Shown here: one piece after another, positions 1 through 8,800 of the stretch
Layout of the letters: every line of letters starts with the position of its first letter
How positions within the stretch are numbered: the first letter of the stretch is position 1
Notes under the pieces: model-generated
Database searches by the model: none
What the model was told of the DNA's origin: nothing
Seen by the model: the letters and a program-made list of their open reading frames with translations, nothing else
Source of the DNA: Deltaproteobacteria bacterium
Lineage (GTDB): Bacteria > Desulfobacterota > GWC2-55-46
DNA: 59,890 bases
NCBI GenBank assembly: GCA_015075075.1
Contig: JABTVA010000017.1
Coordinates: forward strand, 1-59,890
Reading direction: 5' to 3'
Position numbers and translations under genes: made by a program

Positions 1-103
1 AGGCCCCTTCTGTTTGCGCGGGGAAGCGTTAATTCCGAGCCGTATGCAATGTGGCAACGAGGCGAAGGGAATCAATCCCTTCCGGTCAGCGCGAATAAGA
101 TGA

Positions 104-109
104 TATAAT
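104..109 (+). promoter_or_regulatory. -10 box (TATAAT) just upstream of the rqcH-like gene
   Basis: A perfect TATAAT ends 9 bases before the ATG at 119, and no Shine-Dalgarno is visible between them. No convincing -35 is seen at the right distance. If used, the transcript would have a leader of only a few bases. A small hairpin (GAAGGGA / TCCCTTC, 64-82) lies immediately upstream. Confidence 0.4.
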
Positions 110-118
110 CTCAAACTT

Positions 119-1612
119 ATGGGGCCGCTCCTCTTGAAAAATGTCGTTTCCGAGCTGAATGAACGGCTAAGCGGCGGGGTGGTTTCCAAAATCCATCAGC
201 CGGATGGCCGGAACATCCTCCTGAGGATATTCGCAATGGGGAGGGAGGAGAGGCTCATCATATCCGCCCACCACAGGCTCGGGAGGATGCACATTACGGG
301 GCTGGAATTCAGGAACCCTCCGTCGCCGCTCCGTTTCTGCGCCTTCCTCCGTAGCAGGATAACGAACGCCCGTATAGAGGGGATTTCCCAGTCGGGCCTC
401 GAAAGGATAGCCTATATAGACTTAAGCGCCAGAAAAGGCGATGATGAAAGGGAGGCGTTCAGGCTCGTCTGCGAGCTTACGGGCAAGTCCGCCAATATCA
501 TCCTCGTTGACGGTGAAGGGGTCGTGCTCGACGCTTTGAGGTATTTCGAGCCTGAGACATCGGCCAGGGCCGTCATGCCGGGCTTCAAGCTTTCACCGCT
601 GCCGCCGCCGGAAAAGGCGTTTGCGGAAGAGGCAATCCCGAAAGGGGAGGGGGAGAGCTGGAACGAGGCCGCGGATAAATTCTACTCCTCTCTCCTCAGG
701 GAAGAGGAGTTCTCGGCCAAAAAGGGGGCGCTTAAGAGGGTTATCGGCGAGGCCGAGAAAAAGCTCAGGAGGAAGCTACGGAACCTCGAAGGCGATAGAA
801 TGAGGGCCCTCTCTGAAGTCGAAAACTACAAGACGGGCGAGCTCCTTACAACGAGCTTCCACCTCCTTAAGAGGGGCATGAAGGAGGCCGAGGTAGTCGA
901 TTATACGAAAGACCCGCCCGGGCCGGTGCTCGTAAGGCTCGATGAAAGGCTCGGCCCTGCCGAGAACGTCGAGAGGTATTTCAAGCGGGCAAGAAAGGCG
1001 AAGAAGGCGCTTAAGCTCCTTGAAGAGAGGGTCCCTGTCGTCGAGGAAGAGCTTGAGTATGTCGGCTCCCTCCACTATCAATTGGAGGAAGCGGAAACAT
1101 ACGAGGACCTTTCAGAAATCGAGGACGAGCTTCAAAAAGGGGGGTATCTCAAGAGAATGGAAAAGGAGAAGATAAAGGAGGCGGCCAGGGCCGAGCCCGT
1201 AAGGAGGTTCAAATCCACGGACGGCTTCGAGATACTCTGCGGAAAAAGCGGGGCCGGGAACGACCTCTTGGTGTCCGAATACGCCTCGAACGAGGACATC
1301 TGGTTCCATGCCAGGAACATGCCCGGCTCCCACGCGCTCATAAAGGCCGGCGGCAGGGCCGGGGATATCACCAGGAAGACCATCGAGGAGGCGGCCTCAA
1401 TAGCCGCCTTTTACAGCAAGGGGAAGAACGCGTCCAGGGTGGATGTCATTTACACCGAGGCCCGGAACGTCAAAAAGCCCAGGGGCGCCAAGCCCGGCAT
1501 GGTCATGGTAAGGGAGTTTAAAAGCGTGGTCGTGAGGCCCGGGCTCCCAAAAGGCGCTGTCGATGGAGTGAATAGGGGAGAGGACATACCCGGTGGCGGG
1601 GGGGCGTCTTGA
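119..1612 (+). CDS. rqcH: NFACT family protein, RqcH/Rqc2-like ribosome quality control factor
   Basis: Binds stalled 50S-peptidyl-tRNA complexes and directs C-terminal alanine tailing in the family. An N-terminal NFACT-N region (about residues 1-170) is followed by a long charged coiled-coil stretch (about 190-350). The NFACT-R/DUF814 domain (about 370-475) contains the typical D-I-W-F-H-A-R-N-M-P-G-S-H segment. Residues E95-R96 sit roughly where the conserved D-R pair of RqcH is expected (alignment by eye). At 497 aa it is somewhat shorter than Firmicute RqcH. It was formerly annotated as fibronectin-binding protein. The stop overlaps the next start, so the downstream unknown gene is probably translationally coupled. 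Family assignment is firm; the tailing activity is inferred. Confidence 0.88.
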   Translation: MGPLLLKNVVSELNERLSGGVVSKIHQPDGRNILLRIFAMGREERLIISAHHRLGRMHITGLEFRNPPSPLRFCAFLRSRITNARIEGISQSGLERIAYIDLSARKGDDEREAFRLVCELTGKSANIILVDGEGVVLDALRYFEPETSARAVMPGFKLSPLPPPEKAFAEEAIPKGEGESWNEAADKFYSSLLREEEFSAKKGALKRVIGEAEKKLRRKLRNLEGDRMRALSEVENYKTGELLTTSFHLLKRGMKEAEVVDYTKDPPGPVLVRLDERLGPAENVERYFKRARKAKKALKLLEERVPVVEEELEYVGSLHYQLEEAETYEDLSEIEDELQKGGYLKRMEKEKIKEAARAEPVRRFKSTDGFEILCGKSGAGNDLLVSEYASNEDIWFHARNMPGSHALIKAGGRAGDITRKTIEEAASIAAFYSKGKNASRVDVIYTEARNVKKPRGAKPGMVMVREFKSVVVRPGLPKGAVDGVNRGEDIPGGGGAS

Positions 1613-2073
1613 AGATAAAGCACACCTTCCTCCTTGAGGAGGGCTTCTGGGTTGCGACAGGGGAGTATTTCGACATGCACGGCGCGCCTGCCGCCTTGGA
1701 AGGCACGGCCCGGATAACCCACGGGGAGGGGCTCTGGAAGAGCCGGGGGGTCATGAGGCTCGCCTCTTCGGGCGGGGGCGGGGCCCCGATGGAGATAGAG
1801 AATAACTACGAGATACGGCCTTTCGAGGGCAGGGACCATACGGGCTGGACATCCATGAACCCGGCGCTCGGGCGGCTTGCGGGCCTTTTCGTCATCGTGG
1901 ACGATACCATAGTCTCTACCATATCATCCGAGGACGGCCAGTTCTCCGGGATAGAGTGTCTTCAAAAGGTGACGGACTACCATTACCGGACAAGGGGCTT
2001 TATCTTCAAGGGCGATGAAAAGGTCTCATCCTGGGCGGCGGACCTTGTCCGGAGGACAGAGGGGATGCACTGA
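1609..2073 (+). CDS. Conserved hypothetical protein, coupled to rqcH-like gene
   Basis: Starts at a TTG whose last two bases are the first two of the upstream TGA stop, a classic coupling arrangement. The 154-aa product has no signal peptide or membrane segment. It looks beta-rich, with alternating hydrophobic/charged stretches (E-G-F-W-V-A-T-G-E-Y-F near the N-terminus, then several G/D turns). A lipocalin- or FABP-like barrel is possible but this is only an impression. I do not recognise the family. Its position suggests a role linked to the upstream ribosome rescue factor or to the downstream radical SAM gene. Confidence 0.7.
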   Translation: MKIKHTFLLEEGFWVATGEYFDMHGAPAALEGTARITHGEGLWKSRGVMRLASSGGGGAPMEIENNYEIRPFEGRDHTGWTSMNPALGRLAGLFVIVDDTIVSTISSEDGQFSGIECLQKVTDYHYRTRGFIFKGDEKVSSWAADLVRRTEGMH

Positions 2074-2084
2074 GCCGGAGCGCC

Positions 2085-2999
2085 ATGCCTGAACTCTATA
2101 ACAGCCTTTCATCCCATCTTAAATCCGTCTTCGGCTGCAGGGTCTTTAAGGTTAGTATCGATACGGGCCTTCCCTGCCCGAACCGGCGCGGAGGGACGCG
2201 CGGCGGCTGCTCCTTCTGCGTCGAGTCCACGCTTGTCCCCAAAACATTTGAAGCCGGCATGGGCGTAAGGGAGCAGCTTGTCGCTGGAATTGAGTATGTC
2301 GGCAAGCGGTACAAGGCTGAGAAGTTCATCGCATACTTCCAGCAGGGCACGAATACGAACGCGCCAGTTGATTCATTGCGCGCTTATTTCAGGGAAGCCC
2401 TTGTCCCGGAGGTGGCGGCCATAGCAGTCGGCACAAGGCCGGACTGCCTCGGCGACGCTACCCTCGGGCTCCTTCATGAGCTGGCTAAAGAGAGGCCGCT
2501 TTGGGTGGAGCTGGGCCTTCAATCGGCGAATGACGAAACGCTTTCAGGGATAAACCGGGGGCACACGGCCGGAGACTTCAGGGATGCAGTCCTCCGGGCA
2601 ACAGAACGGGGCATAAGGGTGTGCGCCCATGTGATAATAGGGCTTCCGGGCGAAGGGCAAGCCGACTACCTGAAGACGATGGACTTCCTTGCCGGCCTCC
2701 CTGTCTGGGGGGTGAAGTTCCACCAGCTCCAGGTCGTAAAGGGCTCTAATATGGAAAATGAGTGGAGGAGGGGAGAGATACGGACCCTGTCACTTGATGA
2801 GTACGCGGACGCGGTTGCAAAGTGCCTTGAGAGGCTTCCGGAAGAGGTCGTAATTCACAGGCTTTCCGGGGATGTGCCCGGGGAACTCCTCGTCTCCCCG
2901 GTCTGGGGCGCAAACAAGTTCATGGTCATGGAAAAGATAACCGGGCTTCTAAGGGAACGGAATACCAGGCAGGGTGCAAAAATCCCGGGCCGCCTTTAA
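2085..2999 (+). CDS. yhcC: Radical SAM protein, YhcC/TIGR01212 family
   Basis: 304 aa. The cysteine motif is spaced C-x10-C-x2-C (C-P-N-R-R-G-G-T-R-G-G-C-S-F-C, about residues 31-45), the atypical spacing of the YhcC/YtqA subfamily of Elp3-like radical SAM proteins. Downstream are G-T-R-P-D, V-E-L-G-L-Q-S and I-I-G-L-P-G-E, the usual barrel motifs. Biochemical function of the subfamily is poorly defined; a link to RNA modification is often assumed. It follows the previous gene by 11 bases and is likely co-transcribed. Confidence 0.88.
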   Translation: MPELYNSLSSHLKSVFGCRVFKVSIDTGLPCPNRRGGTRGGCSFCVESTLVPKTFEAGMGVREQLVAGIEYVGKRYKAEKFIAYFQQGTNTNAPVDSLRAYFREALVPEVAAIAVGTRPDCLGDATLGLLHELAKERPLWVELGLQSANDETLSGINRGHTAGDFRDAVLRATERGIRVCAHVIIGLPGEGQADYLKTMDFLAGLPVWGVKFHQLQVVKGSNMENEWRRGEIRTLSLDEYADAVAKCLERLPEEVVIHRLSGDVPGELLVSPVWGANKFMVMEKITGLLRERNTRQGAKIPGRL

Positions 3000-3090
3000 A
3001 AATCCCGGAACGGGCGCTCGTTTTTTTGGTATACTGGCCAGAGCGCCTGATTTCTTTTTATGCTGAATCCCATACCGGAGGTCATATAAG

Positions 3091-4161
3091 ATGCCCGACC
3101 CGCGCGTTAAAAGACTTGCGTCCATACTCGTTAACCACTCTCTGGGGGTCAAGAAGAACGATACCGTCCTCATAAGCTCCTCGACCGAGCTTGCCAAGCC
3201 CCTTGTGCTCGAGGTCTTCAGGGAGGTATTGAAGGCCGGAGGCCACCCCACGACCAGCATAGGTTTCGAGGAGACCTCCTACATATTCTTCGACACGGCC
3301 ACAAATGAGCAGGTCGCCTTCTTCCCCAAGACCAAACTCTTTGAGGCAAAGAACATCGACTGCTTCGTGAACATCAGGGCCTCGGCCAACAAAAAGGCGC
3401 TCTCTAACGTGGACGCCAGGACCGTCGGCGAGAGGAGCAAGGTATTACGGCCCATAAGCGAGGAGATCGTGAACCGCAAGAGATGGATCCTCTGCAACTT
3501 CCCCACTAACGGGCTCGCGCAGGAGGCGGACATGAGCCTCGAGGAGTACGAGGACTTCGTCTACAGCGCCACCAACATCGACTGGAACAAGGTAAGACAG
3601 AAGGAGATGAAGCTGAAGGCCGCGCTCGACAGGGCCAAAGAGGTGAGGATAGTCGGCAAGGACACGGACTTGAAGATCGGCATAGCGGGGCGCAAATCCA
3701 TCCCCTGCTACGGCGAGAGGAATATGCCGGACGGCGAGGTCTTCCTCTCGCCCCAGGAGGACTCTGCCGAGGGCTATATCTACTACGAGATGCCAGCCAT
3801 ATACCAGGGGCGCGAGGTCACGGGCATAAGGCTTAGATTCAAGGGCGGAAAAGTAGTCGAGGCGAGCGCGGACAAGAACGAGGATTTCCTCATAGCCATG
3901 CTCGACACCGACAAGGGCGCGCGCTTCCTCGGAGAGCTGGGGGTGGGCGTCAACTACGGCATCCAGAAGTTCACGAAGGACATCCTTTTCGACGAGAAGA
4001 TAGGCGGCACCGTGCACCTCGCGGTCGGCAGGTCATACGAGGAGGCCGGGGGCAAGAACATCTCCGCCATACACTGGGACATGATAAAGGACCTGAGAAA
4101 GGGCGGGGCCATCTATCTCGACGGGAAGGCGATACAGAAAAATGGCAAGTTCCTTATATAG
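3091..4161 (+). CDS. Aminopeptidase, peptidase family M29
   Basis: 356 aa, close to the usual 360-410 of M29 (AmpS/aminopeptidase T type) metallo-aminopeptidases, which remove N-terminal residues using two metal ions. Visible family motifs are G-E-R-N-M-P-D-G-E-V-F, L-G-E-L-G-V-G-V-N, K-I-G-G-T-V-H-L-A-V-G and H-W-D-M-I, in the right order and carrying the Glu/His/Asp metal ligands. Cytoplasmic; no signal peptide. A clear GGAGG lies 10 bases upstream of the ATG. The gene ends before a hairpin separating it from a convergent gene. Confidence 0.9.
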   Translation: MPDPRVKRLASILVNHSLGVKKNDTVLISSSTELAKPLVLEVFREVLKAGGHPTTSIGFEETSYIFFDTATNEQVAFFPKTKLFEAKNIDCFVNIRASANKKALSNVDARTVGERSKVLRPISEEIVNRKRWILCNFPTNGLAQEADMSLEEYEDFVYSATNIDWNKVRQKEMKLKAALDRAKEVRIVGKDTDLKIGIAGRKSIPCYGERNMPDGEVFLSPQEDSAEGYIYYEMPAIYQGREVTGIRLRFKGGKVVEASADKNEDFLIAMLDTDKGARFLGELGVGVNYGIQKFTKDILFDEKIGGTVHLAVGRSYEEAGGKNISAIHWDMIKDLRKGGAIYLDGKAIQKNGKFLI

Positions 4162-4189
4162 TGGCTTTCGCTGCCCCGGAACGGGGCGA

Positions 4190-4231
4190 GAAGAATCTCG
4201 TAACTTGTGTTTTCTAAATACGAGATTCTTC
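4190..4231. terminator. Perfect 13-bp inverted repeat between convergent genes
   Basis: GAAGAATCTCGTA (4190-4202) and TACGAGATTCTTC (4219-4231) form a hairpin with a 16-base loop between the stop of the M29 gene and the end of the minus-strand GT-C gene. There is no strong T-run, so it may be a bidirectional processing or termination hairpin. The sequence after arm 2 (CGCTCCGCTCAGAATGACA) resembles a widespread intergenic repeat. Confidence 0.45.
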
Positions 4232-4282
4232 GCTCCGCTCAGAATGACAACATTTGAGAAACAATCAGACCTTTCTTGGAAC

Positions 4283-5521
4283 TTAAAAATCGCTCTTTCT
4301 TATCACCTCTATGCGCCTGTCCGGGTTGATGGGTATCTGAACGCGGGGCTCCTCCCCTATGAGGCGGCTCCAGCCTGCCCAGTAATGGTCCTCGAACGGC
4401 TCGGAACGGAAGCCCGAGACGAGCGACGATGCAAGGACCGCTGCCAATAGCGCCTTTATGAAATATCCCTTCCATGCCCCCTTCCGGCCCATGAGGGCAA
4501 TAAGAGACCACGCCATCATGACATAAACGAGGTATGAGTACCTTACGCCGTTATCCGGCGGCACGAGCGTAAGCGGGTTTGATCTGAATTTCACAAGGGT
4601 TGCGAGAAGGACGGCTGACATGAAGCCCAGGAAAACCGCAACCTGGAACCGCCTCGCCGTTTCGGACCAAAAGGCGAGGTACGCGATAAAGAAGAGAAGG
4701 AACGCGAACGCCGCAGTTAGCATAAATGGGTTCAGGTCGTAAGGGAGCGAGTTCCCCAGGAAGAGGTTCCCGAAGAATTTGCGCCCGATGACCGAGGCGA
4801 GAACAAAGAGGTTGTCGGGGGTCCGCTCTTCCTCCGTAACCTGCCCGGTTGCCATGAAAAAAATCTGCACGGACGCTGCCGCAAGCGCCGCAAGCGTTAT
4901 CCCCGCGTTATATGGCGTCCTCTTTTTATGGAACCTCACGACGAAAAACGGCAGAAGAAATACGACGAAAGGCCCTGTCAAGCCGCAGAATACGACGGCT
5001 CCGAAATCGAGTGAGGCCTGAACCCTCACATCGCCGTATTGAGGGCCGGGCTCGTCCTTGAGGAGCGTTATTACGAGAAGAAGCGCAAGCACCCATTGGA
5101 CATTGGTGATGTTAAGGAAGACCTCCCCGCCGAAATGCGGCACGAGCACGATCGAGAGCGCGAGAAGGGGCTTGTTCCCCGCATCAAACCTTTCCGAGAA
5201 GATGCTCAGGACCACAAGGAGCGTAAGAGCGAGGCTCAGGTAGTTGTAAACATACGGCGCGGCATGGTAGGGGAAGAAGGCGTCCGCGAAGAGGGCCGCA
5301 AGCCTCGGGACGAGATGCAGGTAGCCTGCATAGGGGTTAAGGAGCGCGCAAGCTCCCTGGTTGTACTGCTCGATAAAGAATACGGTCGCGTCCTCGGCCC
5401 AGAACTGCGGATATGTGAGCGCGTCGGTCTTCCTTATGAAGAGTATCAGGGCTGCTGCCGCGAGGACCAACAACGGGATGGTCCTTGAAAAGGGCGCTCT
5501 TTTTTGCGAGGGATTCGACAC
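4283..5521 (-). CDS. Polytopic membrane protein, GT-C glycosyltransferase-like
   Basis: 412 aa with about ten hydrophobic segments. After the first segment comes Q-F-W-A-E-D-A-T-V-F, an acidic pair in the first extracytoplasmic loop. This is a feature of GT-C enzymes, which transfer sugars from lipid-linked donors on the outer side of the membrane. The last about 50 residues form a soluble tail. GTG start; a promoter (5584-5612) is placed about 60 bases upstream. It stands alone between a convergent peptidase gene and divergent gmhA. Specific substrate is not predictable; the GT-C assignment is by motif and topology only. Confidence 0.65.
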   Translation of the reverse strand: MSNPSQKRAPFSRTIPLLVLAAAALILFIRKTDALTYPQFWAEDATVFFIEQYNQGACALLNPYAGYLHLVPRLAALFADAFFPYHAAPYVYNYLSLALTLLVVLSIFSERFDAGNKPLLALSIVLVPHFGGEVFLNITNVQWVLALLLVITLLKDEPGPQYGDVRVQASLDFGAVVFCGLTGPFVVFLLPFFVVRFHKKRTPYNAGITLAALAAASVQIFFMATGQVTEEERTPDNLFVLASVIGRKFFGNLFLGNSLPYDLNPFMLTAAFAFLLFFIAYLAFWSETARRFQVAVFLGFMSAVLLATLVKFRSNPLTLVPPDNGVRYSYLVYVMMAWSLIALMGRKGAWKGYFIKALLAAVLASSLVSGFRSEPFEDHYWAGWSRLIGEEPRVQIPINPDRRIEVIRKSDF

Positions 5522-5583
5522 GCGTACTCTTGTCCCGGACAGGTTCCAAAGGCGAGGCCGGTTTCTCGTGGTCTTGTCCCCGG

Positions 5584-5612
5584 ATTATATTATCCGGGTG
5601 CATTGAAATCAA
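5584..5612 (-). promoter_or_regulatory. Sigma70-type promoter for the GT-C-like gene
   Basis: On the minus strand TTGATT (5607-5612), a 17-base spacer and TATAAT (5584-5589). The -10 sits inside the palindrome CCGGATAATATAATCCGG, which could also bind a regulator. The predicted start is about 55 bases upstream of the GTG. Confidence 0.6.
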
Positions 5613-5634
5613 ATCTTATTCGGCCTGAATTCTC

Positions 5635-5664
5635 TTGACTCCAAAATGCCTAAGAAGATATTAT
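5635..5664 (+). promoter_or_regulatory. Sigma70-type promoter for gmhA
   Basis: TTGACT (5635-5640), an 18-base spacer and TATTAT (5659-5664). The start codon of gmhA follows about 40 bases later. It is divergent from the promoter of the preceding minus-strand gene. Confidence 0.5.
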
Positions 5665-5703
5665 CTGTGTACCTGTCTTCGGCCATAAGGCCCGGAAATA
5701 AAG

Positions 5704-6288
5704 ATGAAAAATGACGACATAGCGGCAAGGTCTTTCAAGGAGAGCATCAGGGCCAAGGAGAAGTTCCTGACCCCTGAGAACGTCTCGGCAGTCGTGCGCT
5801 CCGCCGAGTTAATTTCCGAGGCGTTCAAGAAGGGCGGGAAGCTCCTGATAGCCGGGAACGGCGGCTCTGCCGCTGACGCCCAGCATCTGGCAGCCGAGTT
5901 CGTGAACAGGTTCGAGGTCGAGAGGCCGCCGCTCCCCGCCATAGCGCTCACTACCGATTCGTCCGCGCTTACGAGCATAGGGAACGACTACTCCTTCGAC
6001 CAGGTCTTCTCAAAGCAGGTAGCCGCGCTCGGCAGGCCCGAGGACGTATTGATAGCCATAACCACGAGCGGGAACTCCCGGAATATCCTCAAGGCAATCG
6101 AGGCCGCCGGGGCCGCGGGCATGAAGGTAATAATACTCACCGGAAAGGGCGGAGGGCTCCTTGCCGGAAAGGGCGACGTATTCATAAACGTGGACGCCCA
6201 GAGGACCGCCCGCATACAGGAGGTGCACATCACCTTCTGCCACGCGGTCTGCGAGCTCGTGGACCATATGCTCTTCCAGAAGGTTTAG
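5704..6288 (+). CDS. gmhA: Sedoheptulose 7-phosphate isomerase GmhA
   Basis: Converts sedoheptulose 7-phosphate to D-glycero-D-manno-heptose 7-phosphate, the first step of LPS inner-core heptose synthesis. A single SIS domain fills the 194 aa. Visible are A-G-N-G-G-S-A-A-D-A-Q-H-L-A-A-E (phosphate loop and metal/catalytic His-Glu), T-T-S-G-N-S-x-N and R-I-Q-E-V-H-I near the C-terminus, all diagnostic of GmhA. The length matches the family (about 190 aa). The TAG stop overlaps the first bases of repeat R1 copy 1. Other heptose genes are not in the window. Confidence 0.93.
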   Translation: MKNDDIAARSFKESIRAKEKFLTPENVSAVVRSAELISEAFKKGGKLLIAGNGGSAADAQHLAAEFVNRFEVERPPLPAIALTTDSSALTSIGNDYSFDQVFSKQVAALGRPEDVLIAITTSGNSRNILKAIEAAGAAGMKVIILTGKGGGLLAGKGDVFINVDAQRTARIQEVHITFCHAVCELVDHMLFQKV

Positions 6289-6443
6289 CAGGCTGCTGAA
6301 AAAAAATCGCTTCAAGGCGTCGTCTTCAAAATCGGACAATCCGGCGTACAAGACAAGTACGCCGCAACCTCATTTTTCGACTCCTTGCGTCTGGAGCCTT
6401 TTAAGCAGCCTGGTGATTTCGAGTTTTTCAGTAAACTGTTAGG
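6287..6443. repeat. R1 element, copy 1
   Basis: A 157-bp element. It opens with TAGCAGGCTGCTGAAAAA, overlapping the gmhA stop, and closes with TTTTTCAGTAAACTGTTAGG. Inner features shared with other copies are CCGGCGTACA..GTACGCC and AGCAGCCTG. No ORF. Its last bases (TTAGGA) lie about 10 bases before the next ATG and may act as that gene's Shine-Dalgarno. Confidence 0.85.
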
Positions 6444-6454
6444 AACCTTACCGA

Positions 6455-7387
6455 ATGAAGTTCAAGCCTATCTCCTCCAGGGGCCTCAAGACCTACTCGA
6501 TAAAAGACAGGAAGAGCAAGGTGAGCGTGGGGGACTTTGCCGTCCCTTCTCCGAAGGGGTCCTCTTTCGCCGGTTTCCTCGAAAGCCTCCCCGATATACT
6601 CGCGGCCAGGGACCTAAAGGAGGTCGCGTCTGCGGTCGTCCATGCGCACAGGAACGGCAGGACGGTCGCCGTGGGCATGGGCGCGCATGTGATCAAGGTG
6701 GGGCTTGGCCCGCTTATAATCGACCTCATGGAGCGGGGCGTTATCTCGGCAATCGCCATGAACGGCGCGTGCGTGGTGCACGATTTTGAGACCGCTTTTG
6801 CCGGATGCACCTCGGAGGACGTCGACGCGGAGCTCGGGAGCGGCTCCTTCGGCATGGCCGAGGAGACCGGCAGGCTCCTGAACAAAGCCATAAAAAAAGG
6901 CGCGAAAAAGGGGCTCGGACGCGCGGTCGGCGAGATGATATGGAAGTCCCGCTTCCCGCATAAGGATAAGAGCATACTCGCGGCAGGGGCGAGGCTCGGC
7001 ATACCCGTAACCGTGCACGTGGCGCTCGGGACCGACATCCTCCACATTCACCCGCAGATGGACGGCGCGGCAACGGGCGCGGCCTCGACTACCGACTTCA
7101 GGATTTTCTCTTCCGTTGTCGCCTCGCTCGAGGGCGGCATATATGTAAACATCGGCTCTGCCGTGATACTCCCCGAGGTCTTTCTTAAGGCGATCACTCT
7201 CGTCCGGAACCTGGGGCACGGCATCAAGGGCTTCTCGACGGTCAACATGGACTTCATCCAGCACTACAGGCCCCTTACGAACGTCGTCCGGAGGCCCACA
7301 ATGGGCGGGGGAAAGGGATACAGGCTCACCGGCCACCACGAGATAATGGTGCCGCTGCTATACGGGGCCATAATGGAAGGGCTTTAG
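6455..7387 (+). CDS. Deoxyhypusine synthase-like conserved protein
   Basis: 310 aa. The segment V-A-V-G-M-G-A-H-V-I-K-V-G-L-G-P followed by I-A-M-N-G-A-C-V-V-H-D-F-E recalls the Rossmann-type NAD-binding core of deoxyhypusine synthase-like proteins. The C-terminus carries T-G-H-H-E-I-M-V-P-L. Genuine deoxyhypusine synthase modifies eIF5A, which bacteria lack. Bacterial homologues often act on polyamines (for example homospermidine synthase-type chemistry) or are uncharacterised. It lies 8 bases upstream of argH in the same direction, hinting at a link to arginine/polyamine metabolism. Superfamily call is by eye; function unknown. Confidence 0.6.
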   Translation: MKFKPISSRGLKTYSIKDRKSKVSVGDFAVPSPKGSSFAGFLESLPDILAARDLKEVASAVVHAHRNGRTVAVGMGAHVIKVGLGPLIIDLMERGVISAIAMNGACVVHDFETAFAGCTSEDVDAELGSGSFGMAEETGRLLNKAIKKGAKKGLGRAVGEMIWKSRFPHKDKSILAAGARLGIPVTVHVALGTDILHIHPQMDGAATGAASTTDFRIFSSVVASLEGGIYVNIGSAVILPEVFLKAITLVRNLGHGIKGFSTVNMDFIQHYRPLTNVVRRPTMGGGKGYRLTGHHEIMVPLLYGAIMEGL

Positions 7388-7395
7388 GGACTGGG

Positions 7396-8800
7396 ATGAA
7401 AAAGAGGCGTGGTCAGGGAAGGTTCACCGAGGTCACGGACAGGCTCGGTGGAGGGGTTTAACGCCTCCATCGGGTTCGACTTCACCGCCTCCAGGCGACA
7501 TAAGGGCTCAATCGCGCACGCGAAGGTCATAGCAAAGCCCGGCGGCATCCTCAAGGAACCCGAGGCCAGGCGGATTCTCCGCAGCAGGCAAGGAGGAGGA
7601 GGTCGAAAAGGAGATAGCCTCCGGGAAGGCGAGGCTTACCCCCGAGCTTGAGGACATCCACATGGCTGTCGAGGCGCTCCTTACAAGGAAGATAGGGCCT
7701 CTCGGCGGAAAGCTCCACACCGGAAGGAGCAGGAACGACCAGGTGGCCCTCGACATAAGGCTCTATCTCAAGGACGAGATATTCGAGATATTGGACCTCG
7801 CGCACGGCTTGAAGCGCGCGCTCGTCGAAAGCGCAGAGGCGAACCTGGATACCGTCATGCCGGGCTACACGCACCTTCAGAGGGCGCAGCCCGTGCTCTT
7901 CGCGCACCATCTCCTCGCGTATTACGAGATGCTCAAGCGTGATACGGGGAGGCTACTGGACTGCCTTGAGAGGATGGATGAGATGCCGCTCGGCGCGGGC
8001 GCGCTCGCCGGAAGCCCCTATGCCCTCGATAGAGAATACGCCGCAAGGCTCACCGATTTCGAGGGTAGCCAGAGCAACTGACCTCGATTCAGTAAGCGAC
8101 AGGGACTTCGCGATCGAGTTCCTCTCGGCGGCTTCCATTCTGATGATGCACCTTTCGCGCCTCTCGGAGGAGATAATCCTCTGGTCGTCGCAGGAGTTCG
8201 GCTTTATAGAGCTCTCCGACGCCTTTTCCACCGGCTCCTCCATAATGCCGCAGAAGAAGAACCCTGACGTAGCCGAGCTTGCGAGGGGGAAAACCGGCAG
8301 GGTCTACGGCCATCTCGTCTCGCTCCTCACCACCATGAAGTCGCTCCCGCTCGCCTATAACAAGGACATGCAGGAGGACAAGGAGCCGCTCTTCGACACG
8401 ATCGACACCGTGAAGACCGTGCTGAAGGTGTACGCGCCGATGCTCAGGACCATGAAGGTGGACCGCGAGAGGATGCTAAGGGCGACGGGTGCGGGCTTCC
8501 TTAACGCGACCGACGCAGCCGATTACCTCGTCAGGAAGGGGCTGCCCTTCAGGGAGGCGCACGAGGCCGCAAACGAGGCCGTAGCCTACTGCATAAGAAA
8601 TGAAAAGTCCCTTGAAGAGCTTGATTCCAATGAATGGAAAGCGCTTTCGCCGCTCTTCAAGGAAGATATAAAAGATGCGGTCTCCATAAGGAGGTCGCTT
8701 AACGCAAGGAAAGGTCTACGGCAGCACAGCCCCGGATAGCGTAAAAAAGATGCTCCGGCTGGCTAAAAAGGAACTGGAAAAAAGGGAGGGCCTTTGGTAA
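7396..8800 (+). pseudogene. argH: Argininosuccinate lyase ArgH, reading frame broken by about four indels
   Basis: Last step of arginine synthesis: argininosuccinate to arginine plus fumarate. The N-terminus (G-R-F-T-E-V-T-D-R-L) is in one frame, V-E-G-F-N-A-S-I-G-F-D continues in the next. T-G-R-S-R-N-D-Q-V-A-L-D is in the third and the signature [12 protein letters not shown] in yet another. The C-terminus ([10 protein letters not shown]) needs a further shift and ends at 8798-8800. Breaks are near 7440, 7590, 8060 and 8715. All conserved parts are present in order, so single-base sequence errors are likelier than decay. It opens the arg/lys operon. Confidence 0.88.

Noticed and set aside
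119..1612. Fibronectin-binding adhesin
   Set aside because: Old annotation of the NFACT family; there is no signal peptide or surface anchor, and the domains match the ribosome quality-control role.
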